NCBI GenBank assembly: GCA_030141605.1
Contig: JAQGDQ010000036.1
Location: 372,001 to 436,000 of the forward strand
Direction: 5' to 3'
Length of the DNA stretch: 64,000 nucleotides
Source of the DNA: Tubiluchus corallicola
Lineage: Eukaryota; Priapulida; Priapulimorpha; Priapulimorphida; Tubiluchidae
A program made the translations under genes and the position numbers. Below the pieces are notes generated by a model that saw only the letters and a list, made by a program, of their open reading frames with translations, ran no database searches and was not told where the DNA came from. This document shows, piece by piece, positions 26,701-37,599 of the stretch. Position 1 is the stretch's first letter. Each line of letters begins with the position of its first letter.

Positions 26701-29241
26701 TTCCAATCGGTTTGGTCTTTTGACATCTACATTAATGCTCATAAGATCAGGTAAGCTTCCCTTTCCAACATTTGGTCTGAACATGCGATCTTGCTGTTCA
26801 CTTATTAATGGCCGCCCACCTTGACTTTGCATATTGTTTGGATGAATGTTTTCTTGCAGTTCATTTTGAGGACTAAATGTGTTAATAGTTTGCTGATCTC
26901 TTCTGTCTCTGTGTTGATAATCTTCTCTTGTAGCACCATGGAATCCAGGTTCCATTTTTGTTCTAGTCTCTGGAATTCTATTAGGAAAATTTGGTATGTT
27001 ATGAATTTCATCAGTAGAGCCACTCCTAAACTGACCTGATAAATTATTTTGATAATCTCTACGTTGGCTCCATGGTTGATCTGAATCATCGTTTTTGTGT
27101 AAGGAATCTGTCGTTCTCACATGGAAACTACTATTATAAACATCTCCAAATCTGTTTGGTAGTTGCCTATGCATCTCACTGGTTCTATGAAAATCTAAAT
27201 CCCTTCCACGATTTGGATTTGGATTGTCACCATAATCTGCCAGATTTCTGTATTCAAAGTCTTGTTCTCTCTCATGTCTAGATTGAGAGATTTCTTTGTA
27301 TTTTGGATCAAATGCTGCTTCAAATGCTTCTACAGGGCATTGCCTTATATTAACAGGCCTTTCTCTAATGAAAGCTACATTGTTAAGCTGCAGAGCTTCC
27401 AGTCTGTCACGTTCATTGTTTAACTTTATATATGCAGTGCCACTGAAACGATGTCCATTGTGTGCTAGTTTCATGTCCTGCCATGACAAATTTATACCTC
27501 CTTGGTCAGAAAATAACTGCTTGATCTCTCGAAATGTTACAGATGGTGGTAAATTGTACATTTCTATACAATAAGTAGGTAAGCACTGACGTTTAGAATC
27601 CATGTTGATCTCACTTCTCATTATATCTCTGTTTGGGGGAAGTGTTCTGCCCATATAATCTTCACTTTGATTTTGTGTGGACATCAATGGCTTACCCCAG
27701 TATTGACTGTTAGAAACTTCAGAATTGGAAAATCTATTTTCCTGATAGGGTCGTGTATTAGAAAATTGAGGTGACAGCTGCTGACCATCCCCTATAAAAT
27801 GTCTTCCTTCCACACTGCCACTCATGTTAGAGGGTGCAAGTGTGTCAGTAGGACGATTCAGCATATGCTCTTCCATCATATTTCTTCCACCAATAAGAGA
27901 GGCTTGTTGCCTAGACATGTTACTTTGATTACTTACAGAATCAATTTCCTGGTAAGGAGTGAATCCTCTACTTCCCATTCTCTCCTGTACATGCATTGGT
28001 CCACCTGGCATTCTAGTAGTATTTGACGTGGATGAAGCAGGAGAATATTGGTGAAATTGTCCACCAGAACCAGGTATGTCAAAGTGAGTACTGGTATTTA
28101 TTGCAGCTGGGCCATTGATTGGATTAGTGGGACGTAACATGTTTTCTCTTATTTGCACAGAAGCTGCATTACCTTTGTAACCACTCACTGGGAAAGCATT
28201 TCCTGAAACAGGGCCAGAAAAATTTTCTTTATCGAACCTTTGAGCAGGTGCTGGTCCTTGGCTAACATAGTTCTGTCTCCACTGTTGAGATATATCTTGG
28301 ATGTTTCCTTCTGTTTGTCTTGTGTATTTTCCACCCCACTGTTTCTGTAGACCATCAACACTTGCTAGCTTTTGACTAATATAGTTCTCTTCTCTTTGCT
28401 GAAATTGGCCTTGATTGCTTCCTGGTATAGATCCAATGAATGAATCACTTGCTCGTTGTGGCGGAGTTTTACTGCTTCCGGGCACTTGCCAAGCAAAATT
28501 TCCTGGCTGCGTTGGCATGCCTTGACCAGGCAGAAAAGCCATCTGATTTGTGCCTTGCATATGAGGACTATAACTATACGGCATGCCAGTCTGACGTGCT
28601 AATGAGCCTGGTATATTCACTTGATTTTCGTTGTTCATTGAAGCTAGAATTCCAGGCTGTGGTGCAGGTGTATTAATCTGACCAAGCGCAGCTTCATTTT
28701 GTGGTGCACCTTGATTTGCAGGAAAGCATGGTTGAAACTGATTTGCAGGCTGTGCTTGTTGAGCTGACTGCAAAATATTCTGCAAATTCTGTACACTAAA
28801 TTGTCCCAACATTTGGGACAAAGGATTACTTTGCTGTGATTGCTGGGATTTGGCAATATTGTATGGGTCAACATTGGATTGTGGAGAAACTTCTTTGCCC
28901 AGAAGCTTATCACTGTCTGCACCAGTTGTTTGTTGACCATCTGATTTTTGCATTACTTCAGAATCCATATCAAGGCTTCCTCTTGCAGCATTAATCACTC
29001 TCTGCATTTCAGTCTTACTACTCAGTTTAAGTTTGATTTTGTTCCCTTTTATTTTGCTTCTATCTCGATCCATAGCTTGTCTGGCATCTTCATCTGATGT
29101 AAAAGCAATAAATGCATCACCTTCTTCTCCTCCGATAATATGTACACCGCCATCGGGAATGTTTAGCCCAGAAAAGAAATTGCGGACATCTATGGCTTTG
29201 GCCTCCCAGGGAAGATTTTGAAGTCTAATGATTACAGACAT
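23737..29241 (-). CDS. RBM12: RBM12-family RNA-binding protein, single coding exon
   Basis: The frame encodes 1834 residues from ATG 29239-29241 (MSVIIRLQNLP) to TAA 23737-23739. RRM-like domains lie at about 3-80 (closest to the RBM12/SWAN first RRM: FFSGLNIPDGGVHIIGG), 556-640 (YCIEMYNLPPSV), 1145-1223 (YKILIKGLPIQIG), 1284-1365 (NIVFMHGLPRDV) and 1755-1834 (IRVANLPHEV...FFDGYGIIPGSI). A Q/N/P/G-rich linker separates RRM1 and RRM2. An arginine/serine-rich block (about 1039-1140, SRDR/RRSRSRDR units) precedes RRM3. A proline/glycine stretch (about 1450-1510) and RGERPPF repeats (about 1560-1620) follow RRM4. The start is chosen because the 42 codons upstream run through an intron ending TTTTTATTTTCAG. 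Human RBM12 (about 930 residues) also has its coding sequence in one exon. Role: nuclear RNA binding, probably splicing-linked; inferred from the domains. RBM12B is the alternative name. Confidence 0.92.
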   Translation of the reverse strand: MSVIIRLQNLPWEAKAIDVRNFFSGLNIPDGGVHIIGGEEGDAFIAFTSDEDARQAMDRDRSKIKGNKIKLKLSSKTEMQRVINAARGSLDMDSEVMQKSDGQQTTGADSDKLLGKEVSPQSNVDPYNIAKSQQSQQSNPLSQMLGQFSVQNLQNILQSAQQAQPANQFQPCFPANQGAPQNEAALGQINTPAPQPGILASMNNENQVNIPGSLARQTGMPYSYSPHMQGTNQMAFLPGQGMPTQPGNFAWQVPGSSKTPPQRASDSFIGSIPGSNQGQFQQREENYISQKLASVDGLQKQWGGKYTRQTEGNIQDISQQWRQNYVSQGPAPAQRFDKENFSGPVSGNAFPVSGYKGNAASVQIRENMLRPTNPINGPAAINTSTHFDIPGSGGQFHQYSPASSTSNTTRMPGGPMHVQERMGSRGFTPYQEIDSVSNQSNMSRQQASLIGGRNMMEEHMLNRPTDTLAPSNMSGSVEGRHFIGDGQQLSPQFSNTRPYQENRFSNSEVSNSQYWGKPLMSTQNQSEDYMGRTLPPNRDIMRSEINMDSKRQCLPTYCIEMYNLPPSVTFREIKQLFSDQGGINLSWQDMKLAHNGHRFSGTAYIKLNNERDRLEALQLNNVAFIRERPVNIRQCPVEAFEAAFDPKYKEISQSRHEREQDFEYRNLADYGDNPNPNRGRDLDFHRTSEMHRQLPNRFGDVYNSSFHVRTTDSLHKNDDSDQPWSQRRDYQNNLSGQFRSGSTDEIHNIPNFPNRIPETRTKMEPGFHGATREDYQHRDRRDQQTINTFSPQNELQENIHPNNMQSQGGRPLISEQQDRMFRPNVGKGSLPDLMSINVDVKRPNRLEKDQEIGRTDVLNSENVGLRRRGLLDEPAGVPPLPYQKLDEQNRMENWDSDKPKYGLDSSKDRSGDKPFETRLDPGTGKPIRKEDDQLRRGRFGPGGHFRDNFPNQNFSSDVKHGRPINKPDGLLGASPADARHLSFANQLGPTSVKSMALPQDKEPVKLSDIDSRTELGHHKASGKLENQYEKPFKPPDYSKSKSPTQRQDKRSHSRDRKSSPSRRSDRRRSRSRDRRSPYSRDRRSPHVREDSRRDRDSRYRSSRRSRDRDSSIRSRSDREKRSPHRSRSSRQSSREKDQEKSKNTVSKHYKILIKGLPIQIGKTEIIKFFDKLQLKEGDITIEKDKSGLSLGNGSITLSTSNDVEIALSYTKKRLGHKIVEVLNDDEADKGNKANENPKWKAFPDSSTETKDVDKIHIDKKEGDDKPDQTVSKDEKNDLKATEQKVEANIVFMHGLPRDVTVDAIITFFKGIELRKECVHLMMDGKGYAEFSTPKDSAKALERNRNHIGSRYILLKSATKDEMEKAIQQHLISVTSQIVKEAPENSLTERKSKNEKQQSNDMKDENHKPKTELEVADKGFNEKQDIDNKMRQPESKETQNFQRMHPEKHSRERMPLIRPEGIPPGPGLMGRFPPPNMPGIMGPAPSLFAGGISPGFGEFGMRMSPIRPPRGRRPLIPNIPETGIELNKDPLDLNQGEPFFEATDEQKHPMDNKDEQTQFNFHGHDDKGERPPFKSREDDWAESPLFTDRGHGDRGERPPFNFIENDRGARPPFNARGNRDRVYESRSNRRSRFNNRDNHNEFPISRELNFLKRDGDSHFGRGRHGQNECPRPLLLDEDMYPALDARDSRHVPDASQRIPRGEPPDNNNRRTLLDTPADFNKPRDFCSINMRSVDGPPPRDQYRRPRDGRPELGHPPQPATIRVANLPHEVHVEDIIGFFDGYGIIPGSIRIGLDNRGTPIGEALIDLFSKEEAIKAVRERNQRPLNKRPVSLTIM

Positions 29242-29256
29242 CTTCTGGCAAATGAC
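29242..29256 (-). other. RBM12: RBM12 5' UTR piece after a 3' splice acceptor
   Basis: On the minus strand the tract TATTTTTATTTTCAG ends at 29257, immediately before 15 UTR bases (GTCATTTGCCAGAAG) and the ATG. This is a strong acceptor, so a non-coding first exon should lie at higher coordinates. One possible donor is CAG/GTGTTG near 29967 (minus), not proven. Confidence 0.6.
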
Positions 29257-29367
29257 CTGAAAATAAAAATATGGTATATTAAATTTACAATTCCCGAAAT
29301 ACATATTTAGGTCTGAAGTAAAAATCAGTAACACAGTAGCAGAAAATGGTCTAAGAAAGCTAGTCAT

Positions 29368-32300
29368 TTGCAGCAGCTTTCCTTAAATGCCCATGAATCA
29401 CAACAGTTGTTGTAAATCAGATTTCTGGGCCAAGCAGTACTCTTACTTGCCTCTGTTAATTGGTTTGCAAGCTACTGGGATTTCAACAAAATTGTTTTTG
29501 AGCATTTTGGCCCCTTTCAACTCAACAATTTCTCAGTCTTCTACTGTGGGTGGCCACACAGATCATTTGTCCCTCCGCACTTTTCATGGAAATATGAAAC
29601 CCAAAATCGTAATCCAAATGGGTTACAATTCAATATATACAATTATAAGCAATGTTTAAAAATCATTGAAAAAAGCCCGACAAATTAATAGAAGAAACGA
29701 ATCACTAGCAATGGCCAAAGAGCTAATACTTAATTACATCGTCAGAATTAAAATATAAGATAGATGTCACTGAACTCATTTTACTGTTGTCTTCTTCACC
29801 CTGGGGTGTGTGGTCAAGCTCTACAGGAAGCTGCTGTCTGTCAGATAATTTGCAAACTGCAAGTGTTGAAATATTACAGCACGCCTAGAAGGTTAAGCTA
29901 AAGAATAACGAGTTACAACTGCACTAGACACCCCAAAATGGTCAGGCTCGCGTTGTTAGTTTCAACACCTGTTATCACGAAAACTTCAGAAGGTTCAATG
30001 TGCATAACTTTCGACAATTTACTGATTTCTACAAAACTTTGTTGAACTGGAGGTGTGTGGTCAAGGAAGAGAGTGTATTCGGGATCACCGACAGGAGTGG
30101 GGAAATTGGGGAGGAGTTCTTAGGAAACCTCAATTTTTTGCGAACAACCCAACAATCGCCAAAGAACGTATGCTTTTCACCCGTTGACGGAGACCTGCGC
30201 CTTACAATGCCATATGTCTAACACTGTTTAGTGAAGCAGCTTGTAATTAGAGCAAATAAAATGAGACAAAAATAATGCAAGAGCAACATCAGTGCTTCTG
30301 TGTCTACACGTATTACGCATGTTACATGTTTCATAAATTTACATAAACAAGAAAAGCTTCATTCAACAGAGTTTCAACAACCTTTCCTCACTAGAGTGCC
30401 ACTATAAACAACTTCCTAAGAAAATAATGTAGGCTGATTGATAATACCATAATTTTGTTTAAATGTTGTAGCCCATACTGCTAAGAAAAGCAACCCATGC
30501 CAAAGGATTAAGATGGAGTGCCAATTATAACATCGTGTAATTACAAATTTATATATTTTTTGGCAAGTTCGTTTTCCGCAAAAACTCATCAGTTTCACTT
30601 TACAGTTTTTGCTTATTGCGACCTCAAATTACCTTTGGTCTGGACAAAGATAGTACAGTTCTATAAGCCTTCTGATATGAATAATGTTCGAAAGCTGTGA
30701 TGGAAAAACAGCCAGTTAACAAACGACAAGAGGTCTAGTTTCACGAGGCAATAAACGAGAGGCTAGACCTAAATGTCAAAAATACAGTGATGTAAGTCCA
30801 TCTTTCAGAGACACAGATTCGAAGGTTCGGGACCTGACTATAAAGCTTCTATTGTTAAGTGATTTGTTTAGTTGCGCTCTTTGTTTTCATAAGCTCTGTA
30901 CCTTCCGCTTGCGATGTCATCATGAAACCCCCCCCCCCACCACCAATTATCTGTTGCCTGATACTCGAAATTGCAAAAAATCGTAAAACAAAAATCTAAT
31001 AGTCCGAGTACCTCTGTTTTTGTAATGGTTTGCATAACTGCCCAGAAAGCAAAAAGGTTTCGAGTTCCGAGTGTCACAACAGATCTAAGAATCTATTAGA
31101 CTTTCTAATTTAGTATTGCTCTACTGTATAATTATTTTTAACATTTTTTGGGCAGTGTTGCTTTGATAAAATAGGGAAATTAAAAATGATGTCTTGGTTA
31201 TAGAATAATACGTTACTAAGGATTAAAATGTTTCATTTTGAAACTGCTAAATAACACAAAAGGATAGACTTGACTCGAACAATAAGGACTCATCACTACA
31301 AACCTATTTTCAGGACAATAAGCAAAAGCATTTCGCTTGGAAAAACATTTCGCATAACAGAAAATTGATACATACAGTTTTAGTAGAGGGATAAAGAAAT
31401 AATTTTGGCAAACTTGATTTATAGATGATGATGCAACAGTGGAATGTAAACATGGTTACAAATTTTTACCTTATCATGACATTATTCATTAATTAGGCTT
31501 CCATAGTAAATGATCTAGAGTCTGGACTCTAGAAGAGAACACTAAAACGGTGGTGTCTATACCTTTCTATAGGAGCGTTTTTTTTAAAAGACTAAAGTTC
31601 CAGTCTTAGCAATTTGACTGTGTTGAACCCGAAAAAACTGTTGTCAGATTGAAAAATTAGCGGAAAATTGTCAAAAACATAAAAAAACAAAACGGCCGCC
31701 AAATTTTTCTACAAATTATATAAACAAAAAAAAAATTCCCAGAAGAATATACATATTAAGAAACGACTATGACATCCGTGCCAGCATAGTTGATATTAAG
31801 CAAACCATTTCTGTTGATTTCACTTCAAAAATGACCTCCACATAACGGATCGCGATCATGCAAATGACGCAATTACATTACAAGCATCACTTAAAAGATT
31901 TATTGTAATCAGAAAGCAAAATTAATTATTTTATCAATTCGACCTTTACGAATCCGAAAACTGCTAATCCGAAAAGATTAAAACAGTCCAATAAGTGAAA
32001 AACAAAAAAACGACGTATATAGTAAGCAGAATGGTGAAAAATTCTCAATTCGCCTAAAATTTTGAAACTTTGCACAATGATAGAACTCATTAAGGTGATT
32101 AATTTTTGATATAGATCAATCAAAAATCCTCCAATGTGGCCACCATTTTCAAGATGACCGACAACATAGTTAGCATATAAAGGCCACATCTTAACTGTCA
32201 GAACATTTACAATAATGGTGCGAAGATGCAAAGGGAATCTACGCCTGACGCATCATCTATTTAGGATTTCAAGTAACAAGGCTTCTGTAACATATTAGCT

Positions 32301-32620
32301 ATGACGTATGTTCTACTTGAGAGAGAACGATGATTTAAGTGGCTAGATACGGATTTTAAGAACAAGGATTTAGGGTAGTATTATAATTATTCACATTGAA
32401 TAATAACAATATCAGCAATATAATGCATGCACGCCACATATTCAATCTTAGTGTCTGGTAAAAGAAGTAGAAACAAATAGTTCAACTCAGAATTTATAGA
32501 TCCTGGCATATGGATAACTTTACCTCTAACCAATCTATCAGATTCATAACTACATTTGCACACAGTTGTGCAAACAAGACTTGCTTGGACACATTTACAT
32601 CTGCCAGAGCAGCCTTTGGT
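29368..32620. other. upstream of RBM12; no gene recognised
   Basis: Probably contains the RBM12 first exon and promoter. 29930-30200 has somewhat more CG pairs than its surroundings. Otherwise it is AT-rich, with a C homopolymer near 30928-30940 and no frame that looks coding. Confidence 0.35.
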
Positions 32621-32639
32621 TGCCTGGCAGCAAAAGTTA

Positions 32640-33025
32640 ATAACTTATTGACATGCTTCGGGTCTTAATATCCAGCGTGGTTCCAATGTCACGTCAGGAG
32701 ACCTCTGTCAGCCCCCGTCAAATGGCAATGGTACACCTGCAGCAGTAATCAATGCCTGGTCGAACGCATTCTGTCTTATATACACCTCTCATGTGCTTCA
32801 ACAGCGCAGCAGATGTTGGAGGAATTGCGTAGGCGTGAATTCAATCGGATGCCGAGCTTTAGCAATGTTTCTTGAAGATACAAATGCTTCTGTTACTGCT
32901 TCAACACTTGCTATGTGAGCAAAGCTATTTTTCCCTCTCTCTGTAAATGATGGAGTTTGGTCGCAACCAGTACTAGCATGGGATGCTGACAGAGCTGATG
33001 CTTTTTTGGGGTACATAACATTCAT
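32640..33025 (-). pseudogene. fragment of a transposon-associated 'TGCD' protein
   Basis: The minus-strand frame 32798-33025 contains ALSASHASTGCDQTPSFTER and then GKNSFAHI. This resembles the LPGLHAFTGCDS-S-F-GKGK motif of a repetitive, poorly characterised protein family abundant in cnidarian, mollusc and other aquatic genomes. After a stop, 32640-32797 continues with AFDQALITAAGVPLPFDG, again coding-like. There is no start or full domain, so it is a decayed fragment. The family memory is approximate and the function unknown. Confidence 0.45.
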
Positions 33026-33131
33026 GACGTTTACAATTTTCTAAGATATTGCCATTATAAGTTATAGCGACAGCCATCTTAAAAGTGGCAGCCATGTTGG
33101 ATATCACCGAAATCTTTGACCTTTAAAGCCT

Positions 33132-33138
<7 letters not shown>

Positions 33139-33162
<24 letters not shown>

Positions 33163-33163
33163 C
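33139..33163. repeat. (TA)n microsatellite
   Basis: Alternating TA directly preceded by CATACATA. Confidence 0.9.
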
Positions 33164-33503
33164 AGATGTAAACTTAAATGGACATCCTATTTGCTAAGTT
33201 ATAGTTAATGTATTGCACAACCGGTTGCATAGATGTTCTTAGGCATCAGATGACCTTGACCTTACAAACTTATACTGAGACACCATCGTCATCTTATCTG
33301 CTCTAACAGAGAAGAGACGGCTTTTAAAAAACTAACTATCGTTGGCTATCTTAAGAAATGCCAACATGGGCGGCCATATTGGATGAGTTTCGCTGGCCTC
33401 ATGTCCAGAATTAATCATCTTTTGATTGGTTCTAGTAGTGTGCAAATTTTAATAACTTTTAGGAGAAAAGAGCAAGTTATTTACCATTCCGCAGGACGAT
33501 ATA

Positions 33504-33507
33504 TCTA

Positions 33508-33549
<42 letters not shown>
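33504..33549. repeat. (TA)n microsatellite
   Basis: Alternating TA tract, about 46 bases with one interruption (GTATATATG). It generates a spurious YIYIYI-type open frame. Confidence 0.9.
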
Positions 33550-33551
<2 letters not shown>

Positions 33552-33659
33552 TGGCTAATTTTTGCTTATGTGACTGCTTAAGTAGTTTTGCATCCTTTTT
33601 GAGATCTGTTAGCGTCCTTTTAGATTCCGCAAGGCCGAACTGATAAAATAATTTGCCTT

Positions 33660-34855
33660 TTGTTTCTATAATAAACCTTTAGATGAAACACTTAATATAA
33701 GGCTCATTGCGTCATTTCGTATGGCATCATTTGACAACGACAGTTATTTTTGAAATGAAAGTAATAGAAATGGATTTAACTATTCTGGAATAGGATGTCA
33801 CAATCGCCCCTTAATGTCAGCTATATGAGATTTTCTTTTGACATTGCTTGTGCAAAAGGCTGGCAGCCATTTTGTTTCTGCTGGCAACAGTTTTTTTTAA
33901 AGCGTAGTCAACTGGTAAGACTGGCTACGTTCCTCACTTTAAAAAAGCCTCTAGGGTTGTTTCACTTCTGAAAATTCGTTTATACTAAGTGTGGGCAAAG
34001 ATATTCTCAATATACGTTATTTCAAACATCTTTGGGCCGATCAGAGTTCGGTAAAATAAGGGAGTTGACACCTTTTTGGTTCATGTCGGAGGAATTGAGA
34101 TTTCCGTGATGTAAATCCATGACTGTTTAAAAATGTAAAAAAGAGAAATCAACATGCTTATTCCGAAATTGTGGGCCGCAACTTTGTGAAAAGATTATGC
34201 ATTCCAAAATATGTTTGTAACAGATAAACAACATACACTGGTTTTAATTGCGTGGAGTTTTCGGTGAAGTCAAGTTGTGTTGCGCTGAAGTTTAGAGTTT
34301 ACATGAAGTATTTTACAAAACACGTCAGTTTAAATGCGAAAAGCTCATAACAGAAAAATAACCGCGTTCACTGAAAGAGGAAGCATACAAAAATACTACA
34401 GTATGCACTTTTATCGCATTATTTATCCAATATTCCAAACCTTACATGCAACACATACGCTATTTGCAGTTAGAATACGGGAGAAGTCACTTGAATCCCT
34501 TCAAGTCAATCTTAACTGATCGTTAGCTAGTGGCCTATAAATATTTTAACAAATGTTGGAGAGTCAGAATAAAAATGTTGGCTGATGACTGCAATGTGCA
34601 CATGAAATCTTACGGCCATAGGGCGAAAACGTCAAAAATCCTGCAAATACAATAAAATCATAAAATGGATCAGGGATTAAACTGTTATCTCTGTGTCAAA
34701 CTTACGTACATGCATTAATAAACTTATTTCAATATTCACACAAAAAAATTCTCAGAAAAAACGTTTTTGCTATGTGCTACGTTTATTTTAACTATATGTA
34801 TTAATAGAGGCATATGATCAAAAATTTTGACAAATTCTTTAAGGCAAGAAAGTAT
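33660..34855. other. non-coding, nothing recognised
   Basis: AT-rich sequence without a coding-looking frame or clear repeat. 31690-33380 to its left contains several CGGCCGCCA / GGCGGCCAT-type words of the kind often found in dispersed repeats. Confidence 0.3.
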
Positions 34856-34859
34856 ATTT

Positions 34860-35345
34860 GTAAAGTAAGAACGATCAAATAGCGAATCATGTTGATCTTT
34901 GCACATAAGCAATAGTGAGTGATCACCACATGTGCTTGAATATCGAAGTTTGGCAATGCCAGGCCTGGCGACTGATTTGTTGGGTGACTACTTAGGAATC
35001 TAACTCTTAACCAGTTTCTTTTACTTTATTCATTCGTTTCTTCATTCGTTTCTCAGTGTTTAGAACAGATGTAGATGCGTCCGAATGTGACCGTGATACC
35101 TCAGCCAGTTTAGTATTTCATCTTCACTGCATGTCACCTTGTTAATGATATAGGATATGCCATAAAAGAATCTGCAAAAAATTTTGCTAAGGCGCATAAT
35201 TTATTCCGCAAGTTTAGGCCCCAAGATATTCACAAATCTATAGTTTGCAACGCCTTGGTGTTTTCATTTTCAACGTTATTTATTAAACCTTATTTCAAAT
35301 CCTGTCAAAATCGATTGAATTCGAAGTGATTATATGTTGCAAGTG
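34860..35345 (+). mobile_element. 5S rRNA-derived SINE, copy 1
   Basis: 34945-35008 reads GAAGTTTGGCAATGCCAGGC then CTGGCGACTGATTTGTTGGG then TGACTACTTAGGAATC. It follows the 3' half of metazoan 5S rRNA (GAAGTTAAGCAACGTCGGGC, CTGGTTAGTACTTGGATGGG, TGACCGCCTGGGAATACC), i.e. the A and C boxes of the internal pol III promoter. The 5' half is barely recognisable. A body of about 330 bp follows and is shared with 36355-36690. Confidence 0.65.
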
Positions 35346-35516
35346 AATGAGAAAAAGAAATTGCACCCTAAAACAATTTATAAAATTATAACAACTTTTT
35401 TCAAAACAAAATAAAAAAACAAAGTTGACTCCTTAAATGTTGAGTCACTTGAATGATTTTGATTTCTGAAAATCAATAGTCAAAGCATTGCAGATGGTTA
35501 AAAAGCAGAAAGATGG

Positions 35517-35696
<180 letters not shown>

Positions 35697-36014
35697 GTGC
35701 AGAATGGAAAAATTATTCAACCATTTGAAAATGTAAAAATAATATGTACTGTAAATTCAGACTGGTATAGAAGACGAAAGCTGAAGATGTAACACATTTT
35801 CTCCTAACAAATCAAAGAATACGAGCAAAAAAAATAAATGGTAAAAAACGTAGACCCACAACTGAAATATGTTTCTTTGATTAGGTCTGCAGATAATTTC
35901 GCGCCACAAAATTGCCAAAAGACTGTAATCGCTTTTGTGTCAGACACAAGCTGCAAGGCAGTAAATAGAGGTGCGCAGTAGAGGTTTGGTTCAGTTTATT
36001 TTGGTTCAGAGAAA

Positions 36015-36240
36015 ATTTGCTACTAGGAATTTTTGACACTGGGAAAATTGGATACAGGGAAATGCGATGTGCTGATGGGGTAGACTCGTTCTTCAGAAAA
36101 ACTTTTTTTCCCAGAAAAGTTTTTTGCTAGAAATTTTTTTTGCCCAACAAAAATTTCACAGAAAAATTTTTTTGTTAGAAAAATTTACTTCCTAGAAAAT
36201 ATTTTCGCAGAATTGCTATTTCCCAGAAATTTTTTTCGTC
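36015..36240. repeat. cryptic phrase repeats (GGAAAANTTGG.. and CAGAAAAATTTTTT)
   Basis: First come units such as GGAATTTTTGACACTGGGAA and AATTGGATACAGGGAAAT (echoed at 36785-36860). Then come 8-10 variants of a CAGAAAAATTTTTT-like unit at 36090-36240. The same CAGAAA/TTTTTT phrase returns at 39225-39310 and 40195-40330. Spacing is irregular, so this is cryptic simplicity rather than a clean satellite. Confidence 0.6.
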
Positions 36241-36283
36241 ATTTCATAGAACATAAAATTTATAGAAAATGTAAAACTGACTG

Positions 36284-36700
36284 GCTACCAAAGTTAAGCA
36301 ATGCAAAGCCTGGCAACTGATTTTTTGGGAGACCCCTTAGGAATATGACTCTTGTGCAGACACTTTCACTGTGACTCCGAATTATTGCGTTCGTTTCTTG
36401 GTATAAAGAGAAGATATTACACGCATCTCTGACTGTGATTCTGCCAGTTTTACTCTTTCATCCCAGAGGACTATCTTGAGAATGAACTAGGGTCTGGTTG
36501 TGTCATAAAAGGACCTATAAAAATCTGTGAAGAGCATAATTTATTGGGCAAATATTAACTGCAAGATATTCACAAATCTGTATAATTCACAAAATCTTGG
36601 TGTTTTCATTTATTTATTAAACTTTATTTCAAATCCTATGAAAATCAGTTTTAATTTGACGTGATTATATTCAGCAAATGAAACCAATTTCATACTAAAA
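36284..36700 (+). mobile_element. 5S rRNA-derived SINE, copy 2
   Basis: 36290-36352 contains AAGTTAAGCAATGCAAAGCC then TGGCAACTGATTTTTTGGGA then GACCCCTTAGGAATA. AAGTTAAGCAA is an exact match to the 5S A box, and the rest fits the C box with a few changes. The body matches copy 1 (GATATTCACAAATCT, CTTGGTGTTTTCATT, TTATTTCAAATCCT) to about 36690. This is the best preserved 5S head in the window. Confidence 0.7.
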
Positions 36701-36989
36701 ACTTGAAATTGCAGCAAAGAAGTTTCAAAACAAATATTTTTCCAAAACAAGGTTTACCCCTTAAACAGTGCGTTATATTTAACAGGTTTGCTGCTGGAAA
36801 AGTTTGGTACTAAGAACATGTGATACAGAGAAAGTTTGACACAAGGAAAGTCTGCTTCTACGAAAATGTCTTTTATATAACTCGAAAAAGTATAGATATC
36901 CACATTGTTTTTATTCGATTTTTTAGTTCGTTTGTCTGTTATTTCATTCAATGTAATTGTCGTTCTTGCTTTGTTTCTTGCTCTCTCCA

Positions 36990-37320
36990 TTGTTGTGATC
37001 ATCATCATCATCGTTACTTTTGCCATTCTGTTGCTGTTGTTGCTATAGCCATTACCACGATTGTTTTTTGCTGTAGTTACTGTTGTCGCTGTTATTACTG
37101 ATGTGATCGTCATTGTTGCTGCTGCTGTTGTTCTTGTATGTTTGTTTCTTTTGCTTAATGTTTTTGTTGTCATCATCATCATCATTGTTGTTGCCATTGT
37201 TACATTTGTTGTTTTACTGCTGTTGCTGTTGAAGTTACCATTGTTTTGTTGTTGCCTCATTGCTGCTACTTACGTTGTCATTATTATTGTTATTGTTCCT
37301 ATTGCAGTTTGTTTGTTTCT
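36990..37320. repeat. cryptic trinucleotide region (GTT/GTC/ATC/CTG mixtures)
   Basis: Interleaved GTT, GCT, ATC and TTA triplets with no fixed order. It gives open frames on both strands made of V/I/C/F or N/T/M runs, which I do not accept as genes. A similar shorter block is at 39535-39595. Confidence 0.8.
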
Positions 37321-37599
37321 TGCGAATTGATTTTATTTTAACATTTCCCTTTATAAATGAAAGATGCGAAACGCATTGCTTGGAGTGCCAGTACTTTAAG
37401 GTGGTCTCGAATTTAATTTTTTTTCACAATTTATAATCCGAGACGATATGGGGGTAGCTAATTGTTTATTTGCGGTTTTTCACGTCAATATTGTTATTGT
37501 CAATTTCTTCTAACAGTTTGCACAGCAAAAGTCCAGTATGTATTTTGGCTCTAACAAAATAAATTTAAGTAACAAAACGCATTGTAAAAAATCATTCCA

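Noticed and set aside
24314-29221. Many open frames on the plus strand and other minus frames across RBM12
   Set aside because: They are shadows of the long RBM12 frame, with no conserved motifs of their own.
29242-29367. Forty-two extra codons upstream of the RBM12 ATG in the same frame
   Set aside because: They pass through a pyrimidine tract and CAG acceptor and have no homology; the RBM12 family begins at MSVIIRL-like sequence.
30731-30769. AGGTCTAG..CTAGACCT inverted repeat
   Set aside because: An 8-bp stem with a 23-base loop is expected by chance in 64 kb.
33383-33643. 86-codon frame with a YIYIYI run
   Set aside because: Runs through a TA microsatellite; composition is an artefact.
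36754-37330. Frames of up to 168 codons rich in N/T/M or V/I/C
   Set aside because: Generated by cryptic trinucleotide repeats on both strands; no splice or homology support.
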